Counted from the stretch's first letter, positions 1-8,881 are shown. The stretch: DNA of 17,606 nucleotides from an uncultured Coriobacteriaceae bacterium (GCA_900556425.1 USOR01000006.1:1-17606); one strand, 5' to 3'. Numbers and translations are program-made. The notes: generated by a model from the sequence alone, not told the origin.

Positions 1-1073
1 GCTCTTACGAAGCCCGCACCTATGGAGTGCGCTCCGCCATGGCCTCGGCTGTCGCCGAGCGTCTGTGCCCGGACGCCATCTGGACGACGCCCCACTTCGA
101 ACGCTATCACGAGATGTCCCGCGCCGTCATGGATATCCTCTATGCCGAATCGCCGTTGCTCGAGCAGGTCTCCATTGACGAGGCCTTTCTCGACGTCACT
201 CCCGGGCGCTTCACGGGAGATGATCCCGTGGCTATCGCCATGCGTATCCAGGAGCATGTCGCCGAGCTGGGTGTCACGTGCTCGATCGGCGTGGCAAGCG
301 GCAAGACGGTCGCAAAGATCGCCTCCGACCTCGATAAGCCCCAAGGTCTCACCGTGGTGTACCCGGGAAGCGAGGCGGCATTTCTCGCCCCCATGAAGAT
401 TCGCATCATGTCCGGCATCGGCAAGCAGAGCGTAAAGCGTCTCGAGGCGGTAGGCATACGCACTCTCGGGGAACTGGCTGCTGCGGATGTGGAGACCCTA
501 CGTCCCATCTTTGGCGTGAACGCACCGGTCATGCGCGACCGGGCCGCGGGAATAGACGAGCGTCCCATCGTGACCGAACGCACGCTTAAATCCGTGAGCC
601 ACGAGCGTACCTTCGCAAGCGACCTCACCACCCGTGCAGAAATCGAGGACGCCGTCGATTTCCTGGGATCGATGGTTGGTCGGCGTCTGCGGCGCAAGCA
701 GCTTGCGGGTCATACGGTCACGCTCAAGCTGCGCTATGACGACCTGTCGATACGCAGCGCCCAGCAGGGATTGGGCGCCAACATCGACGACGAGGGCGTC
801 TTCATTCCCGTCGCCAAGAGGCTCATCGGCGAAATCTGGCAAGAGGGCGATGCCGTGCGCCTCGTCGGCGTGGGCATATCGGGATTCGACACGCAAGACG
901 AGCAGCTCGACCTGTTTGCAAACGCCGAGACCGAACAGGGCAACGCCGAGGCCATTGCCGCAGCGGACAAGGTACGCGACAGGTTTGGCGATGGAGCGCT
1001 CAAATTTGGCCGCGAGCTCAAGCTCAAGACCAAGGACACCGGCACCCGCGGCATGAACGACGGTCATTTATGA
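1..1073 (+). CDS. dinB: DNA polymerase IV (Y-family), 5' end outside window
   Basis: This is a translesion polymerase that copies past damaged bases with low fidelity. The frame is open from base 3, which encodes SYEARTYGVRSAM, the conserved Y-family nucleotide-binding motif. The start codon therefore lies upstream and about 356 residues are visible. SIDEAFLDVT supplies two of the catalytic acidic residues, and the third would lie before the window. A palm segment (CSIGVASGKTVAKIASDLDKP) is followed by a helix-hairpin-helix thumb (SGIGKQSVKRLEAVGI) and the little-finger domain. QLDLF at about base 905 is a typical beta-clamp binding motif, followed by about 50 residues ending in a short basic stretch. 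The gene ends in TGA and faces the XRE gene at 1149. No terminator is visible in the 75-base gap. SOS control cannot be judged because the promoter is not in view. Confidence 0.96.
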   Translation, partial: SYEARTYGVRSAMASAVAERLCPDAIWTTPHFERYHEMSRAVMDILYAESPLLEQVSIDEAFLDVTPGRFTGDDPVAIAMRIQEHVAELGVTCSIGVASGKTVAKIASDLDKPQGLTVVYPGSEAAFLAPMKIRIMSGIGKQSVKRLEAVGIRTLGELAAADVETLRPIFGVNAPVMRDRAAGIDERPIVTERTLKSVSHERTFASDLTTRAEIEDAVDFLGSMVGRRLRRKQLAGHTVTLKLRYDDLSIRSAQQGLGANIDDEGVFIPVAKRLIGEIWQEGDAVRLVGVGISGFDTQDEQLDLFANAETEQGNAEAIAAADKVRDRFGDGALKFGRELKLKTKDTGTRGMNDGHL

Positions 1074-1148
1074 GCTGTAGGCAGACGGTACGGGCATACA
1101 GGGCCGGCAGGTTTGCGAGTGAAGTGGCCAAGACCCGTACGCTTGCGC

Positions 1149-1877
1149 TCATCTGTCCAGATCGACAACCGCGTATTCGATTTTCACCTGCGGCTCAAGC
1201 AAATCACCTGGCATGCAGTGGAGCACGCGCGCAAGCGACTGAACATTGTGCGCGGCGGCTCTGTTTATGTCCTTTGCCCCCTGCTCGTATTGTTGGATTG
1301 CGCGAATCCCCACACCCGACCGGCGCGCGAGCTCGGATTGCGACAGACCGGCAATGAGACGGTATTCGCGCAGGCGCGAGACGTGTTCGACTTGCAAAGC
1401 CCTTTGATCCGCGGCCTCGGCAAAACGCTCTTCTGACTCCTCGTGAAACGTCGGGTACATCCGAAGCGCGTCCTCCATGGTCAAGAACTCATTGATATTC
1501 GAAAACGTCCGATTACTCGCCCATTGATAATACGCGAGTGCCCAGCCGCACCAGTATTCGGGAGTGAGGCCGGATGGGCCATAGTCCACCAGGGGCATTT
1601 TGCCCTGTGCCCAAACATCGACGAGCTCTCCTGCCGTCAGAGGCTCCTCAATAGGCGAAAGACCGACACACTCTGCCACCCGCAGAGCAAGCTCGATGCC
1701 CGACATGCCGACAATGACCCGAGGCGACCCTGTTTCGAATTCCCTTGCGAATGTCGTCACGGTAAAAAGCGTCCAGAAGCGCCCAAGGTCGATGCTGAAA
1801 GCTTGGGATGCGTAATCCGTCATCTCGCCCAGGGTCTCCATCGCGTCCATAAGGTAGGTTTCAGCGTAAGCATGCAT
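1149..1877 (-). CDS. XRE-family helix-turn-helix protein, function unknown
   Basis: The protein has 242 residues from the chosen start. The C-terminal part (about 165-230) is a Cro/CI-type helix-turn-helix with the typical SQSELARRSGVGIRAIQQYEQ pattern followed by GDLLEP. The N-terminal 160 residues are alpha-helical and rich in aromatics, including EYWCGWALAYYQW near 107-119. I recall similar proteins, hypothetical with a terminal HTH, in Clostridia and Coriobacteriia, but know of no assigned function. An ATG at 1886 lies directly against the GGAGGAGG at 1887-1894, whereas the ATG at 1877 has ideal spacing of nine bases, so I chose 1877. The gene follows addA by 40 bases on the same strand and may be cotranscribed with it or use a weak promoter in the gap. 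It could be an autoregulator or an antitoxin-like protein, but no toxin gene is adjacent. Confidence 0.8.
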   Translation of the reverse strand: MHAYAETYLMDAMETLGEMTDYASQAFSIDLGRFWTLFTVTTFAREFETGSPRVIVGMSGIELALRVAECVGLSPIEEPLTAGELVDVWAQGKMPLVDYGPSGLTPEYWCGWALAYYQWASNRTFSNINEFLTMEDALRMYPTFHEESEERFAEAADQRALQVEHVSRLREYRLIAGLSQSELARRSGVGIRAIQQYEQGAKDINRAAAHNVQSLARVLHCMPGDLLEPQVKIEYAVVDLDR

Positions 1878-1886
1878 GAAGGTCAT

Positions 1887-1894
1887 CCTCCTCC
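1887..1894 (-). promoter_or_regulatory. Ribosome binding site of the XRE gene
   Basis: On the minus strand GGAGGAGG lies nine bases before the ATG at 1877 but touches the ATG at 1886. This decides in favour of the downstream start. Confidence 0.6.
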
Positions 1895-1897
1895 AGC

Positions 1898-1925
1898 GTC
1901 ATAATTTCACAACATCACTATGCAA
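1898..1925 (-). promoter_or_regulatory. Possible promoter for the XRE gene
   Basis: TTGCAT (1920-1925), a 16-base spacer and TATGAC (1898-1903) overlap the addA stop codon. Transcription would start just before the ribosome binding site. The match to consensus is only moderate (3/6 and 4/6), so this is a weak candidate for separate control of the regulator. Confidence 0.25.
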
Positions 1926-4900
1926 GGATCTTCTGCGCAAGCGCCGGAGCATCGCTCGCGTCAAAACTAAAGAGCACTTCCTCCATGTTGGCCTCGGGAC
2001 GTACGAACGCCATGTCGACATGCTCGCAGGCGCCCGAAGACAGCAGCGCGTAGGCATAGCACTGCGCCTGCAGGGCGTAGCGCTCGTGCAGGTCCTCACC
2101 CTGTCCGCTCGTGCCCGTCTTGTAGTCGATGACCAGGGCTCCTCCTTCGTCATCAAAGCATATGAGGTCAATGTAGCCTTCGAGCGGAACACCCTCGACA
2201 TCGACGCAGAACGCATACTCCGCATAGCGACGCGCGTACTCCTGCACCATGGCGTAGCGCTCCGATGAGACCCAAGCAGCGACCGCGTTGGCAAGCCGCG
2301 TGCGTTGCTCCTCATCGAGTCCATAGCGACGCGCGGCGGCGAGCATGCGGCGCTCAATGCTGCGTTCATCGGCACGCGGAACCAACGCAAGCCATTGCGC
2401 GACAAGGTGGAACGACGAGCCGACGGGACTGACCGTCTCGACATCCTGTGAGCGATCATGCAAGGTGACTGCGGGGGCGACAAGCTCACGATGCTGCGCA
2501 TCGCGATGCGCAATCGAGGAATACGAGTAGATTTGCCTGCGATCAAGCGGCTGCGCCGAAATACGCGGCGGCAATTCAAAAACCGGATAACGATGCATGA
2601 CGACGAGCGAGCCCTTTTCGTCGTCCGCCTGCTCCTCTTGCGCCCCGTAGGGAACTTCGGTGATGGCAAGCTCCACGAGCGCCCCGGCATCTGTCCTGAT
2701 CCTTGCATGCTGCGTGGGAATCTCCTTGCCAAACACCGCATGCAGGCAGCTGCTCGCGAGGCCCGCAGACAAGTCGCCCTTGGATGCGAAAGCGCCATCA
2801 TGTGCCACGAGGATGAGCTTGTCTCGCGCACGCGTGAGCGCGACATAGAGCAAACGCTGCTGCTCTTGTGCATCGCGCAGCTTCTTGAGCTGATGGGCAT
2901 GAGCCCGATGCTCGGCGACCTCACTGGCAAAGGCGAAGGAGCCGGGGTCCTGGTCTTCGTCGGTAAGGTAGCGTGCAGCGGCACTCGACCCCGTGACGCC
3001 AAGCGCGAGATAGCGTCTGCCCTCTTCGGAAAGCGAAATGAGCGGTGTGCCGGTATTACGTGCGCTCTTCTCGAACTCCGCAACGGCAACGATGGGAAAT
3101 TCCAGGCCCTTTGAGCTATGAATCGTCATGATGCAGACGGCATCCTGGCCCGAGCTTACGAGCGTTCCAAGCTTGGCACGAGCACCCTTGCCCTCGCGAG
3201 CGAGGTCGACAAGGCTGCGGAAATAGGCGCTCGTGGCAAAGGGCGCATGTCCGTGAAGCTTCTCGTAGTCTTCGATGAGATCGCATGCGCGCTCGATATT
3301 CGCAAAAACCGCACCACCCTCGATACCGCGCGCAGACAGCGTGACCTGCCAGCCGGAAAGCGCGATGGCCTCTCGCACGAGCTGCGCGAGGGGGATGCTC
3401 GGCGAGGCGGCAAGCGCGTACTCGAGCGTATCGAATGCACGCGCAAGCGCCTCATCGGCATCGTCCTGCGCCTCATCGATATATAGGCATAGTGCGTCAT
3501 AGAGCGAGGGCTTGGCGCGTGACTCGCCGGGCAGGAGCCTGAGGCGCTGACGGTTGATGACCGACAGGACGAGCAGCGCGTCATCACCTGCATTGAAGAA
3601 GTCCGAGCCGAGCAAATCGAAGAGTGCCTCGTCATCATCACGGTCTGCCAAAACGCGCAGTAGCATGACAACGGTCGAAACCTCAGGCTGCAAGAAGAAG
3701 TCCGAACCGCCCGAGACGATGACCGGTATGCCGCGTTTGCGCAGCTCGCGCAGATAGGGACCTGCCTTGGCGCCCTTCGTCGACTGGAGCAGAATCGCCA
3801 TGTCGCCATACGGGGCGCCCTGTGCGTGCAGGCGCTCGAATTCGTCGGCAAGCGCCACGGCATCGGCCTGGCGCAACGCGTCAACCGAAGTCCTTCCCTG
3901 CCCCTTTTCTGCCTTGTGACCGGCCGAGAGGAGTATCTTCACACGTGGCTCGTCTGGCAGGAGCCATGACGGGTTGAACCCTTCCTCGCGACCCGAACTC
4001 ACCTTGAGGAACTCCCCACCGAAGAACTCCGGTTTGGAGAAGATGTCCTCGACGAAACGCAGGATGTCGGGTTGCGAACGATAGTTAACGGTGAGTTCGA
4101 CCTCGTTGGAGCCGCGCTCGCGCATCATAGCACGCGTACGCTGGTATACCTCGAGGTCGGCCCCGCGAAAGCCGTATATTGATTGCTGCGCATCACCCAC
4201 TGTGGCCAGCGTCGCAAGGTTCTCGTCGCATATCTTGCTCACGATGCCAACCTGCAAGTTGTCCGTATCCTGGAACTCGTCGACCATGACGGAATCGAAG
4301 CTCTCGCGATATGTCCGCGCTAGTTCATCGTCTTCGTCGAGCAGCTTGTACGTCGCGATGAGCAAGTCATTTGTATCGAGCGCGCCTTGCGCCTGCTTGA
4401 GCGCACGATGGCGCTCGAGATGCTCTGCCGCAAAGTCGAGTGCCGCTCGCAGAAGCTCGTACGCGCTCGCAGACTGCGCCTCGGCCGCAGCCTCGAGCAA
4501 GGCATCTCTGCATTCGGCGAAGATGCCGTTATAGGGTGCGGAGAGATTGCCTCCACCCGGTGGCTTGCACTCCTCGATGGCGTTGGCAAGCGCGCTCCAG
4601 GAGAGAGGGCGCTTTTGGCTGGTGGACAGCGCCTCGAGAGCCGCTGCTACCGCAGCGACCTTATCGCGATTCTGGACATACGTTATCTTGCCCTCGGGAA
4701 GTCCCAACTCGTCGAGCTCGGCGAGTGCTCCCTGATACGTGGCGAGGAGCCCTTGCACGCGACTGGCGATGACGCGAGCCGACGCAGGAGCTGGCCCCAA
4801 GTCGAAATCATCCCTGCCGCCCGGTGCGAGCATGAGCAACTCTGACAGATTGTTGATGAGCTTCGTCGCGCTCTCGACGCCAAGATTGTCGAAAAGCAAG

Positions 4901-5337
4901 ATGAGGCGCGCGTCCTTTGCGTTGTCCTGCAGCAACGCATCGAGCGCGAGGGCGGAAAGCGCCTGCGTCTCGTCTTCGGTGAGCAGGTTTGCGCCTGGGT
5001 CGACACCGACATCGAAGGCATGCGAAAGCAGTATGCGGCGGCACATCGAATGGATGGTTGATATCCAGGCGGCGTCAATCTTGAGGGACTCCTCGTCAAG
5101 GCCCTGCGCACGCAACTCGGCGCGCACGCGACCGATAAGCTCGCCTGCAGCCTTGTTGGTAAACGTGATGGTGAGCAGCCGATCGACATCGCTGATGAGC
5201 GGCCCCGACCCTTGCGAGAGGCCGTATGCGATGCGCTTGGTGAGCGTAAAGGTCTTGCCCGTGCCGGCGCCAGCCTGGATGAATAACGGCTCGTGGGCAC
5301 TTTCGACCGCAGCTTGTTGACTAGGGGTAAGAGGCAT
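1918..5337 (-). CDS. addA: ATP-dependent helicase/nuclease subunit A (AddA)
   Basis: This is the motor and nuclease subunit of the AddAB (RexAB) complex, which resects double-strand breaks for RecA. It has 1139 residues, near the usual AddA size. Superfamily 1 motifs appear in order: Walker A GAGTGKT (23-29), TNKAAGEL (61-68), DEFQDTD (353-359), GDAQQSIYGFRGAD (381-394), NYRSQ (418-422), MTIHSSKGLEFP (737-748) and YVALTRARDKL (831-841). The C-terminus is a RecB-like PD-(D/E)XK nuclease: GYIDLI (about 1054-1059), then IDYKT (1070-1074) and a downstream Gln/Tyr motif. The ATG at 5337 was chosen because GGAGG lies six bases upstream and family similarity begins at MPLTPSQQAAV. An in-frame start at 5385 would lie inside addB. 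The start shares one base with the addB stop (TGATG), pointing to coupled translation. Confidence 0.95.
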   Translation of the reverse strand: MPLTPSQQAAVESAHEPLFIQAGAGTGKTFTLTKRIAYGLSQGSGPLISDVDRLLTITFTNKAAGELIGRVRAELRAQGLDEESLKIDAAWISTIHSMCRRILLSHAFDVGVDPGANLLTEDETQALSALALDALLQDNAKDARLILLFDNLGVESATKLINNLSELLMLAPGGRDDFDLGPAPASARVIASRVQGLLATYQGALAELDELGLPEGKITYVQNRDKVAAVAAALEALSTSQKRPLSWSALANAIEECKPPGGGNLSAPYNGIFAECRDALLEAAAEAQSASAYELLRAALDFAAEHLERHRALKQAQGALDTNDLLIATYKLLDEDDELARTYRESFDSVMVDEFQDTDNLQVGIVSKICDENLATLATVGDAQQSIYGFRGADLEVYQRTRAMMRERGSNEVELTVNYRSQPDILRFVEDIFSKPEFFGGEFLKVSSGREEGFNPSWLLPDEPRVKILLSAGHKAEKGQGRTSVDALRQADAVALADEFERLHAQGAPYGDMAILLQSTKGAKAGPYLRELRKRGIPVIVSGGSDFFLQPEVSTVVMLLRVLADRDDDEALFDLLGSDFFNAGDDALLVLSVINRQRLRLLPGESRAKPSLYDALCLYIDEAQDDADEALARAFDTLEYALAASPSIPLAQLVREAIALSGWQVTLSARGIEGGAVFANIERACDLIEDYEKLHGHAPFATSAYFRSLVDLAREGKGARAKLGTLVSSGQDAVCIMTIHSSKGLEFPIVAVAEFEKSARNTGTPLISLSEEGRRYLALGVTGSSAAARYLTDEDQDPGSFAFASEVAEHRAHAHQLKKLRDAQEQQRLLYVALTRARDKLILVAHDGAFASKGDLSAGLASSCLHAVFGKEIPTQHARIRTDAGALVELAITEVPYGAQEEQADDEKGSLVVMHRYPVFELPPRISAQPLDRRQIYSYSSIAHRDAQHRELVAPAVTLHDRSQDVETVSPVGSSFHLVAQWLALVPRADERSIERRMLAAARRYGLDEEQRTRLANAVAAWVSSERYAMVQEYARRYAEYAFCVDVEGVPLEGYIDLICFDDEGGALVIDYKTGTSGQGEDLHERYALQAQCYAYALLSSGACEHVDMAFVRPEANMEEVLFSFDASDAPALAQKILA

Positions 5338-6962
5338 CAGGCACCTCCCCTGGGACAAAACGAAGCCGCCTTGCAGTACTCGCACACGTCGCTCGAGAGC
5401 GGAACCGGCGCAATGTCACCCGCACGGAGACGCTCGACACATGATGCGAGCACATCCTCGACACGCGTGAGATACGCATCGTACCCCTCGTCGCTACCGG
5501 CACGAGGCAACGCATCGAAGTCCTCGCGTAGTTGCTCGGTGTCACCCCACGGTATGCCGCGCGCATAGACACCGCGCAACGCGTTCTTGGCATATGAACG
5601 ATAGACGGAGCCAACGACGTGAAGTGGCGTGCCGAGCGCCGCGAAGTGCCGCTCGACAAGCGTGGCGTATATGTCGGTCTGGATGCGCTGCGGCAGCTCG
5701 TCGTCACGGCCGAAGCCGTAGCCAGCAGAAAGGCCACTGAGCTTGTAATCGATGATGACGGCGTTTCCCTCCGCATCGACATCGACGCGATCGACCTTGC
5801 CACGCACAGGCACGCCGGCGTATTCGAGAAGCTGCTCTGAGGAACGGCCAAGCTCAAGCTCGAAGTAGATAGGGATAAAGCCCGGCAAAAACGTGGCATC
5901 ACGACGCACGAGGTCGAAGACCTGTTGACGCAGCTCTTCGCACGCGCATGAGTCGTATTCGGTGCGCAGGTAGAGACCCCGACGCTCGCGCGACTGGTCA
6001 TCTTCAAGTTGCTGGTCGAAGGCCTTGTTGGCAATGGCAAGCGCCTCGTCCACGTTCTGCTCCGTCACGCGATCATGCCCGGCCTGCTTGAGACGACGGT
6101 AGAAACGCTCCATGGTCGCATGAACGAGATTGCCCTGAGCGGCTGCATCGAATGTGACGTCCATGCCATTGTAGCCCACGCGCCGACATGCAAACCAACG
6201 ATACGGACAGCGGTAATAATCCTCGAGAGCCGTAGGCGAAAACGTCAGGGGCTTGTCCTTGAGGTCGTGTGTCAGGTCCTTCTTCATCGCAGCCAATGCA
6301 AGCGAACCGCGCGTAACCGAGACATCGTCATGCGGCCCCTCGCTCGCGAAGAAGACGTCAGCCTCGTTCAACGCAAGCAGCCATGGCCTGAGAGCTTGCG
6401 GGACAGCCTGGACGGAAAGCCCCGCTTCGTCTTCCTCGGAACTGCGATACGCGGCGACGAGCTCCTCGAACAGCGCGCTCGGACAGCTTTCGTCACCACC
6501 TGCATCGTGTGTCGTGCGCGTAAAGGCAAAGCAACCCTCGCACGATTCGATGGCGTTGAGCAGCATAATACGCTGGTCGCGGGCAAGCGTGTCTGCGCGC
6601 TCGATGCCAAGCTTGCGCATGAGCGCGTCGAACGGGCCGCCCTGCAATGCCATCGGATAATGACGCGCATCCAGATCACATAGAATGATGGCACCCGCGC
6701 GAATGGTCCCGAGCGCGCCCGGATCGACGATGCGAAGAGCCTCCTCCTGGTTGCCGTATGAGCGATTGAGCATGACGGGAAGATTCGCCATCTCGTCGGC
6801 ATCGGGCTCGCAGATGAAGCGCTCGCAGAGCTCGATATAGTCCAGCAAAGCCTCGGCTGCCGCGCAGTCGTCGACAAGCGTGTCGACATCGAGCTGCGCC
6901 GAGCGTGCGTGCTCGAAGAGAAGCCTGACGCGATCGGCGCGCGAAGCGTCGATGAGTTGCAC
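5337..6962 (-). CDS. addB: AddB C-terminal portion: Fe-S PD-(D/E)XK nuclease (after frameshift)
   Basis: This is the downstream part of the AddB helicase/nuclease subunit, in a different frame from the upstream part at 6676-8112. The left limit is the TGA shared with the addA start. The right limit is where coding-like sequence begins, at the GTG codon at 6962, and this is probably not a natural start. Helicase-like sequence runs up to about 6300. It is followed by the AddB nuclease: RCPYRWFAC with the first cluster cysteine (codon near 6207), VIIDYKL with catalytic Asp and Lys (near 5750), and the C-terminal CEYCKAASFC. This four-cysteine arrangement is the [4Fe-4S] staple known from AddB. 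Removing one base would join the two parts into a 924-residue protein, shorter than Bacillus AddB but plausible. Without that repair the protein would be nonfunctional as a single chain. Confidence 0.85.
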   Translation of the reverse strand: MQLIDASRADRVRLLFEHARSAQLDVDTLVDDCAAAEALLDYIELCERFICEPDADEMANLPVMLNRSYGNQEEALRIVDPGALGTIRAGAIILCDLDARHYPMALQGGPFDALMRKLGIERADTLARDQRIMLLNAIESCEGCFAFTRTTHDAGGDESCPSALFEELVAAYRSSEEDEAGLSVQAVPQALRPWLLALNEADVFFASEGPHDDVSVTRGSLALAAMKKDLTHDLKDKPLTFSPTALEDYYRCPYRWFACRRVGYNGMDVTFDAAAQGNLVHATMERFYRRLKQAGHDRVTEQNVDEALAIANKAFDQQLEDDQSRERRGLYLRTEYDSCACEELRQQVFDLVRRDATFLPGFIPIYFELELGRSSEQLLEYAGVPVRGKVDRVDVDAEGNAVIIDYKLSGLSAGYGFGRDDELPQRIQTDIYATLVERHFAALGTPLHVVGSVYRSYAKNALRGVYARGIPWGDTEQLREDFDALPRAGSDEGYDAYLTRVEDVLASCVERLRAGDIAPVPLSSDVCEYCKAASFCPRGGA

Positions 6963-8112
6963 GCTCGCGCGTGATGGCAGCGCTCGCATTGCCTTGGGCG
7001 AAGCCCTCGCGCACGTCGCGCATTCTCTTGTATGGCACCGAGCCGGCTTGTTCGCGCCAGCGCATTTGCAGGGCACGAGCATCTTGGGCAGGTACCCCCG
7101 CATAAGGACCACACAGCACATCGACGAAGGGCTCAAAGGGCGCATCATCACCCGCCTGCACGATCGTCTCGAGCGCAAAGAATGCGGCTCCCAGGCCCGT
7201 GCGCGCACAAGGCACGGCAAACTGCGTGGCAAAGGGAATACCCGCACGCGCAAGTGCATCATGCAGGCGCGGGTATGCATCGGCAGCGCTGGCACAGCAA
7301 ACGAGCATATCCGCATACTCGATGCCGTTTTCCTCGTGCATGCTGCGCACGAGACCCGTGACCACGTCGCTTGCGACATGCGCACCGTGAGCCTCGCCCA
7401 CACGCACGTGGCCTTGCGCCCGAACGCCGCCCTTGCCCGTGAAAAGGCGTTGTCGCAAGGCAAGGAGCTCGTCGTCTTCTGGCAAAGCACCCGCGTTGAT
7501 GTCGAGATGCTGCTGAAGGACGGAAACTGACGCACCTGGCTCGATTCCGGCGATGAAGCGGCGCAGATGTGCGCTGTGTAAGTCGGGGGCTTCGAAGACT
7601 AGGTGCATGCCCCGACAGACGCCCTCTTGCATGAGCACGTGCTCGGCCTGGGCAAGCTCGACAAGGCCTTCATGCTCGAGCTTTGCCTCATAGAGCGATA
7701 CGAGCTCCATGAGCTTTGACTCCGAGCTCGATAACGCGGTGCTCGGGCACAGACCCGGATAGATAGCCTCCTCGACAAACGCGGCAAGCTGCGTGACGAA
7801 GTCAGGAGAGGGTGAGGTGTCGAAGAGGGCGACCTGCGTGATAAGCGGGCGCAGCAAGACCTTGCGCTCTACAGGTGCCACGATGGTGGAGCCATCACCG
7901 TAGACATCCCAGAGCTGGCTCACGAACTGCGCATGCGTCACGACATCGACACCAGTGCCAACAAGTGTGCGGAGCTGCAGCTTGCGCTGCTGCCCCCATG
8001 CATGCGAGGGTACGATGAGCGTGGCAGCGGCACCTTCGCCTTGTGCGCGCAGCAAAGCAGCGTTACTCGCCTCAAGCAGCGCGTCAAGCGTGCTGACCGT
8101 CGTTACCCCCAT
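6676..8112 (-). CDS. addB: AddB N-terminal portion (frame broken near 6955-6980)
   Basis: This is the upstream part of the AddB-like subunit. The start ATG at 8112 follows GAAGG eight to nine bases upstream and lies 12 bases after the phosphatase stop. Protein-like sequence runs from MGVTTVSTLDALLEASN to about ...GNASAAITRER near 6963. After that this frame becomes arginine-rich nonsense until a stop at 6676, while the +1-shifted frame continues with AddB sequence. No Walker A motif is visible in the first 40 residues, so this subunit probably does not hydrolyse ATP, unlike Bacillus AddB. The helicase-like fold is inferred from position and order, not from strong motifs. The break may be an assembly or sequencing error, because both halves otherwise look well preserved. 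A true pseudogene is the alternative. Confidence 0.8.
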   Translation of the reverse strand: MGVTTVSTLDALLEASNAALLRAQGEGAAATLIVPSHAWGQQRKLQLRTLVGTGVDVVTHAQFVSQLWDVYGDGSTIVAPVERKVLLRPLITQVALFDTSPSPDFVTQLAAFVEEAIYPGLCPSTALSSSESKLMELVSLYEAKLEHEGLVELAQAEHVLMQEGVCRGMHLVFEAPDLHSAHLRRFIAGIEPGASVSVLQQHLDINAGALPEDDELLALRQRLFTGKGGVRAQGHVRVGEAHGAHVASDVVTGLVRSMHEENGIEYADMLVCCASAADAYPRLHDALARAGIPFATQFAVPCARTGLGAAFFALETIVQAGDDAPFEPFVDVLCGPYAGVPAQDARALQMRWREQAGSVPYKRMRDVREGFAQGNASAAITRERATHRRFARRSRQASLRARTLGAARCRHACRRLRGSRGFAGLYRALRALHLRARCRRDGESSRHAQSLIRQPGGGSSHRRSGRARDHSRGCHHSM

Positions 8113-8124
8113 CGCGCAGACCTT

Positions 8125-8781
8125 CTAGTGGCTCGCGTCGACGATGTCGAGAAGCTCGAGCGGACTATCGATGATGAAATCGGGATATTCTTCCTCAAGC
8201 GTAGCGAAATCCCTGAAGCCCCAGGTGCAGGCAACGCTCGTGCATCTGGCGTTCTTGCCCGTGCGCACGTCGGGCTGAGAGTCACCTACGAACCATGCAT
8301 CCTGCGGCTGTGCGCCGAGCTGCTCGAGCGCCTTGAGAGCCATGGCAGGATCTGGCTTGGGAGCGATGCCCTCGACGCGACCAACCGCGACGGGAATGTA
8401 ATCTGCGAACCAAAGTTTGCGCAGAGCCTCGGTCTCGGGTTGAATCTTGTTGCTCACGATGGCCATCTTGATACCGCGATCCTTGAGACCGGCGAGTAGC
8501 TCCATGATGCCCGGATACGGATGCGTCGCATCATTGCAATGCGCCTTATAGTGCGCGTTGAAATCATCGAAGACGCGCTGAAACTCGGGCGAGCCCGTTA
8601 CGAAGGCGTGCTTGGTGAGAAGCTCGATGAGCACGATGGAGCCGTACCCGGCTGCCTCGCGCGTCTCGTCGAACGTGACGAGCGGAAGACCCGATTGCTC
8701 GAGCGCGTAGTTGACGCTCACGTGCAGATCATCGAGCGTATCGAGCAAGGTACCGTCCATGTCGAAAAGTACTGTATCCAC
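8125..8781 (-). CDS. HAD-superfamily hydrolase, phosphoglycolate phosphatase-like
   Basis: The 218-residue protein is a haloacid dehalogenase-type phosphatase of subfamily IA. The nucleophile motif is FDMDGTLLDT (Asp7 and the acid/base Asp9). Ser110 in VSN, Lys142 in PKPDP, and Asp167/Asp171 in GDSQPD complete the four HAD motifs. A helical cap lies between residues 15 and 85. Resemblance to Gph and PpaX suggests phosphoglycolate or pyrophosphate as substrate, but HAD specificity cannot be read from motifs. The start is GTG at 8781, with AAGGA six to nine bases upstream, because the nucleophile motif must sit within the first ten residues. It is the first gene of a possible unit with addB (12-base gap) and addA, and it is divergent from maf. 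Confidence 0.88.
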   Translation of the reverse strand: MDTVLFDMDGTLLDTLDDLHVSVNYALEQSGLPLVTFDETREAAGYGSIVLIELLTKHAFVTGSPEFQRVFDDFNAHYKAHCNDATHPYPGIMELLAGLKDRGIKMAIVSNKIQPETEALRKLWFADYIPVAVGRVEGIAPKPDPAMALKALEQLGAQPQDAWFVGDSQPDVRTGKNARCTSVACTWGFRDFATLEEEYPDFIIDSPLELLDIVDASH

Positions 8782-8808
8782 AACGCATCCTTTCTTTAGG
8801 TGCCAAAG

Positions 8809-8814
8809 ATTCTA
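8809..8814 (-). promoter_or_regulatory. Likely -10 box for the HAD phosphatase (addBA) unit
   Basis: TAGAAT on the minus strand lies about 28 bases before the GTG start and would give a leader of roughly 20 bases containing the ribosome binding site. No good -35 box is seen at 16-18 bases; a TGACGA lies 21 bases upstream. Confidence 0.35.
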
Positions 8815-8868
8815 CCGCAGGGCTGTGACATTTTTTCGTCATGCGCCGCGGGTATGGGTAAATCGCGC

Positions 8869-8874
8869 TACACT
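8869..8874 (+). promoter_or_regulatory. Likely -10 box of maf, implying a leaderless transcript
   Basis: TACACT matches the TANNNT pattern of actinobacterial -10 boxes. It ends seven bases before the maf ATG at 8882, so transcription would begin at or next to the start codon. No Shine-Dalgarno sequence is present before that ATG, which fits. A clear -35 box is not seen. Confidence 0.4.
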
Positions 8875-8881
8875 GCAGATC

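Noticed and set aside
1088..1140. Inverted repeat GTACGGG/CCCGTAC between dinB and the XRE gene as a terminator
   Set aside because: The 7-base arms are 39 bases apart and no T-run follows on either strand. It is probably chance.
6676..6990. Programmed +1 frameshifting in addB
   Set aside because: No slippery codon followed by an in-frame stop is seen at the junction, and the upstream frame stays open for nearly 300 more bases. A simple indel explains it better.
1918..8112. AdnAB, the mycobacterial-type complex, instead of AddAB
   Set aside because: AdnA and AdnB are both motor-like subunits. Here the second subunit lacks Walker A at its N-terminus and has the AddB-type C-terminal four-cysteine Fe-S arrangement.
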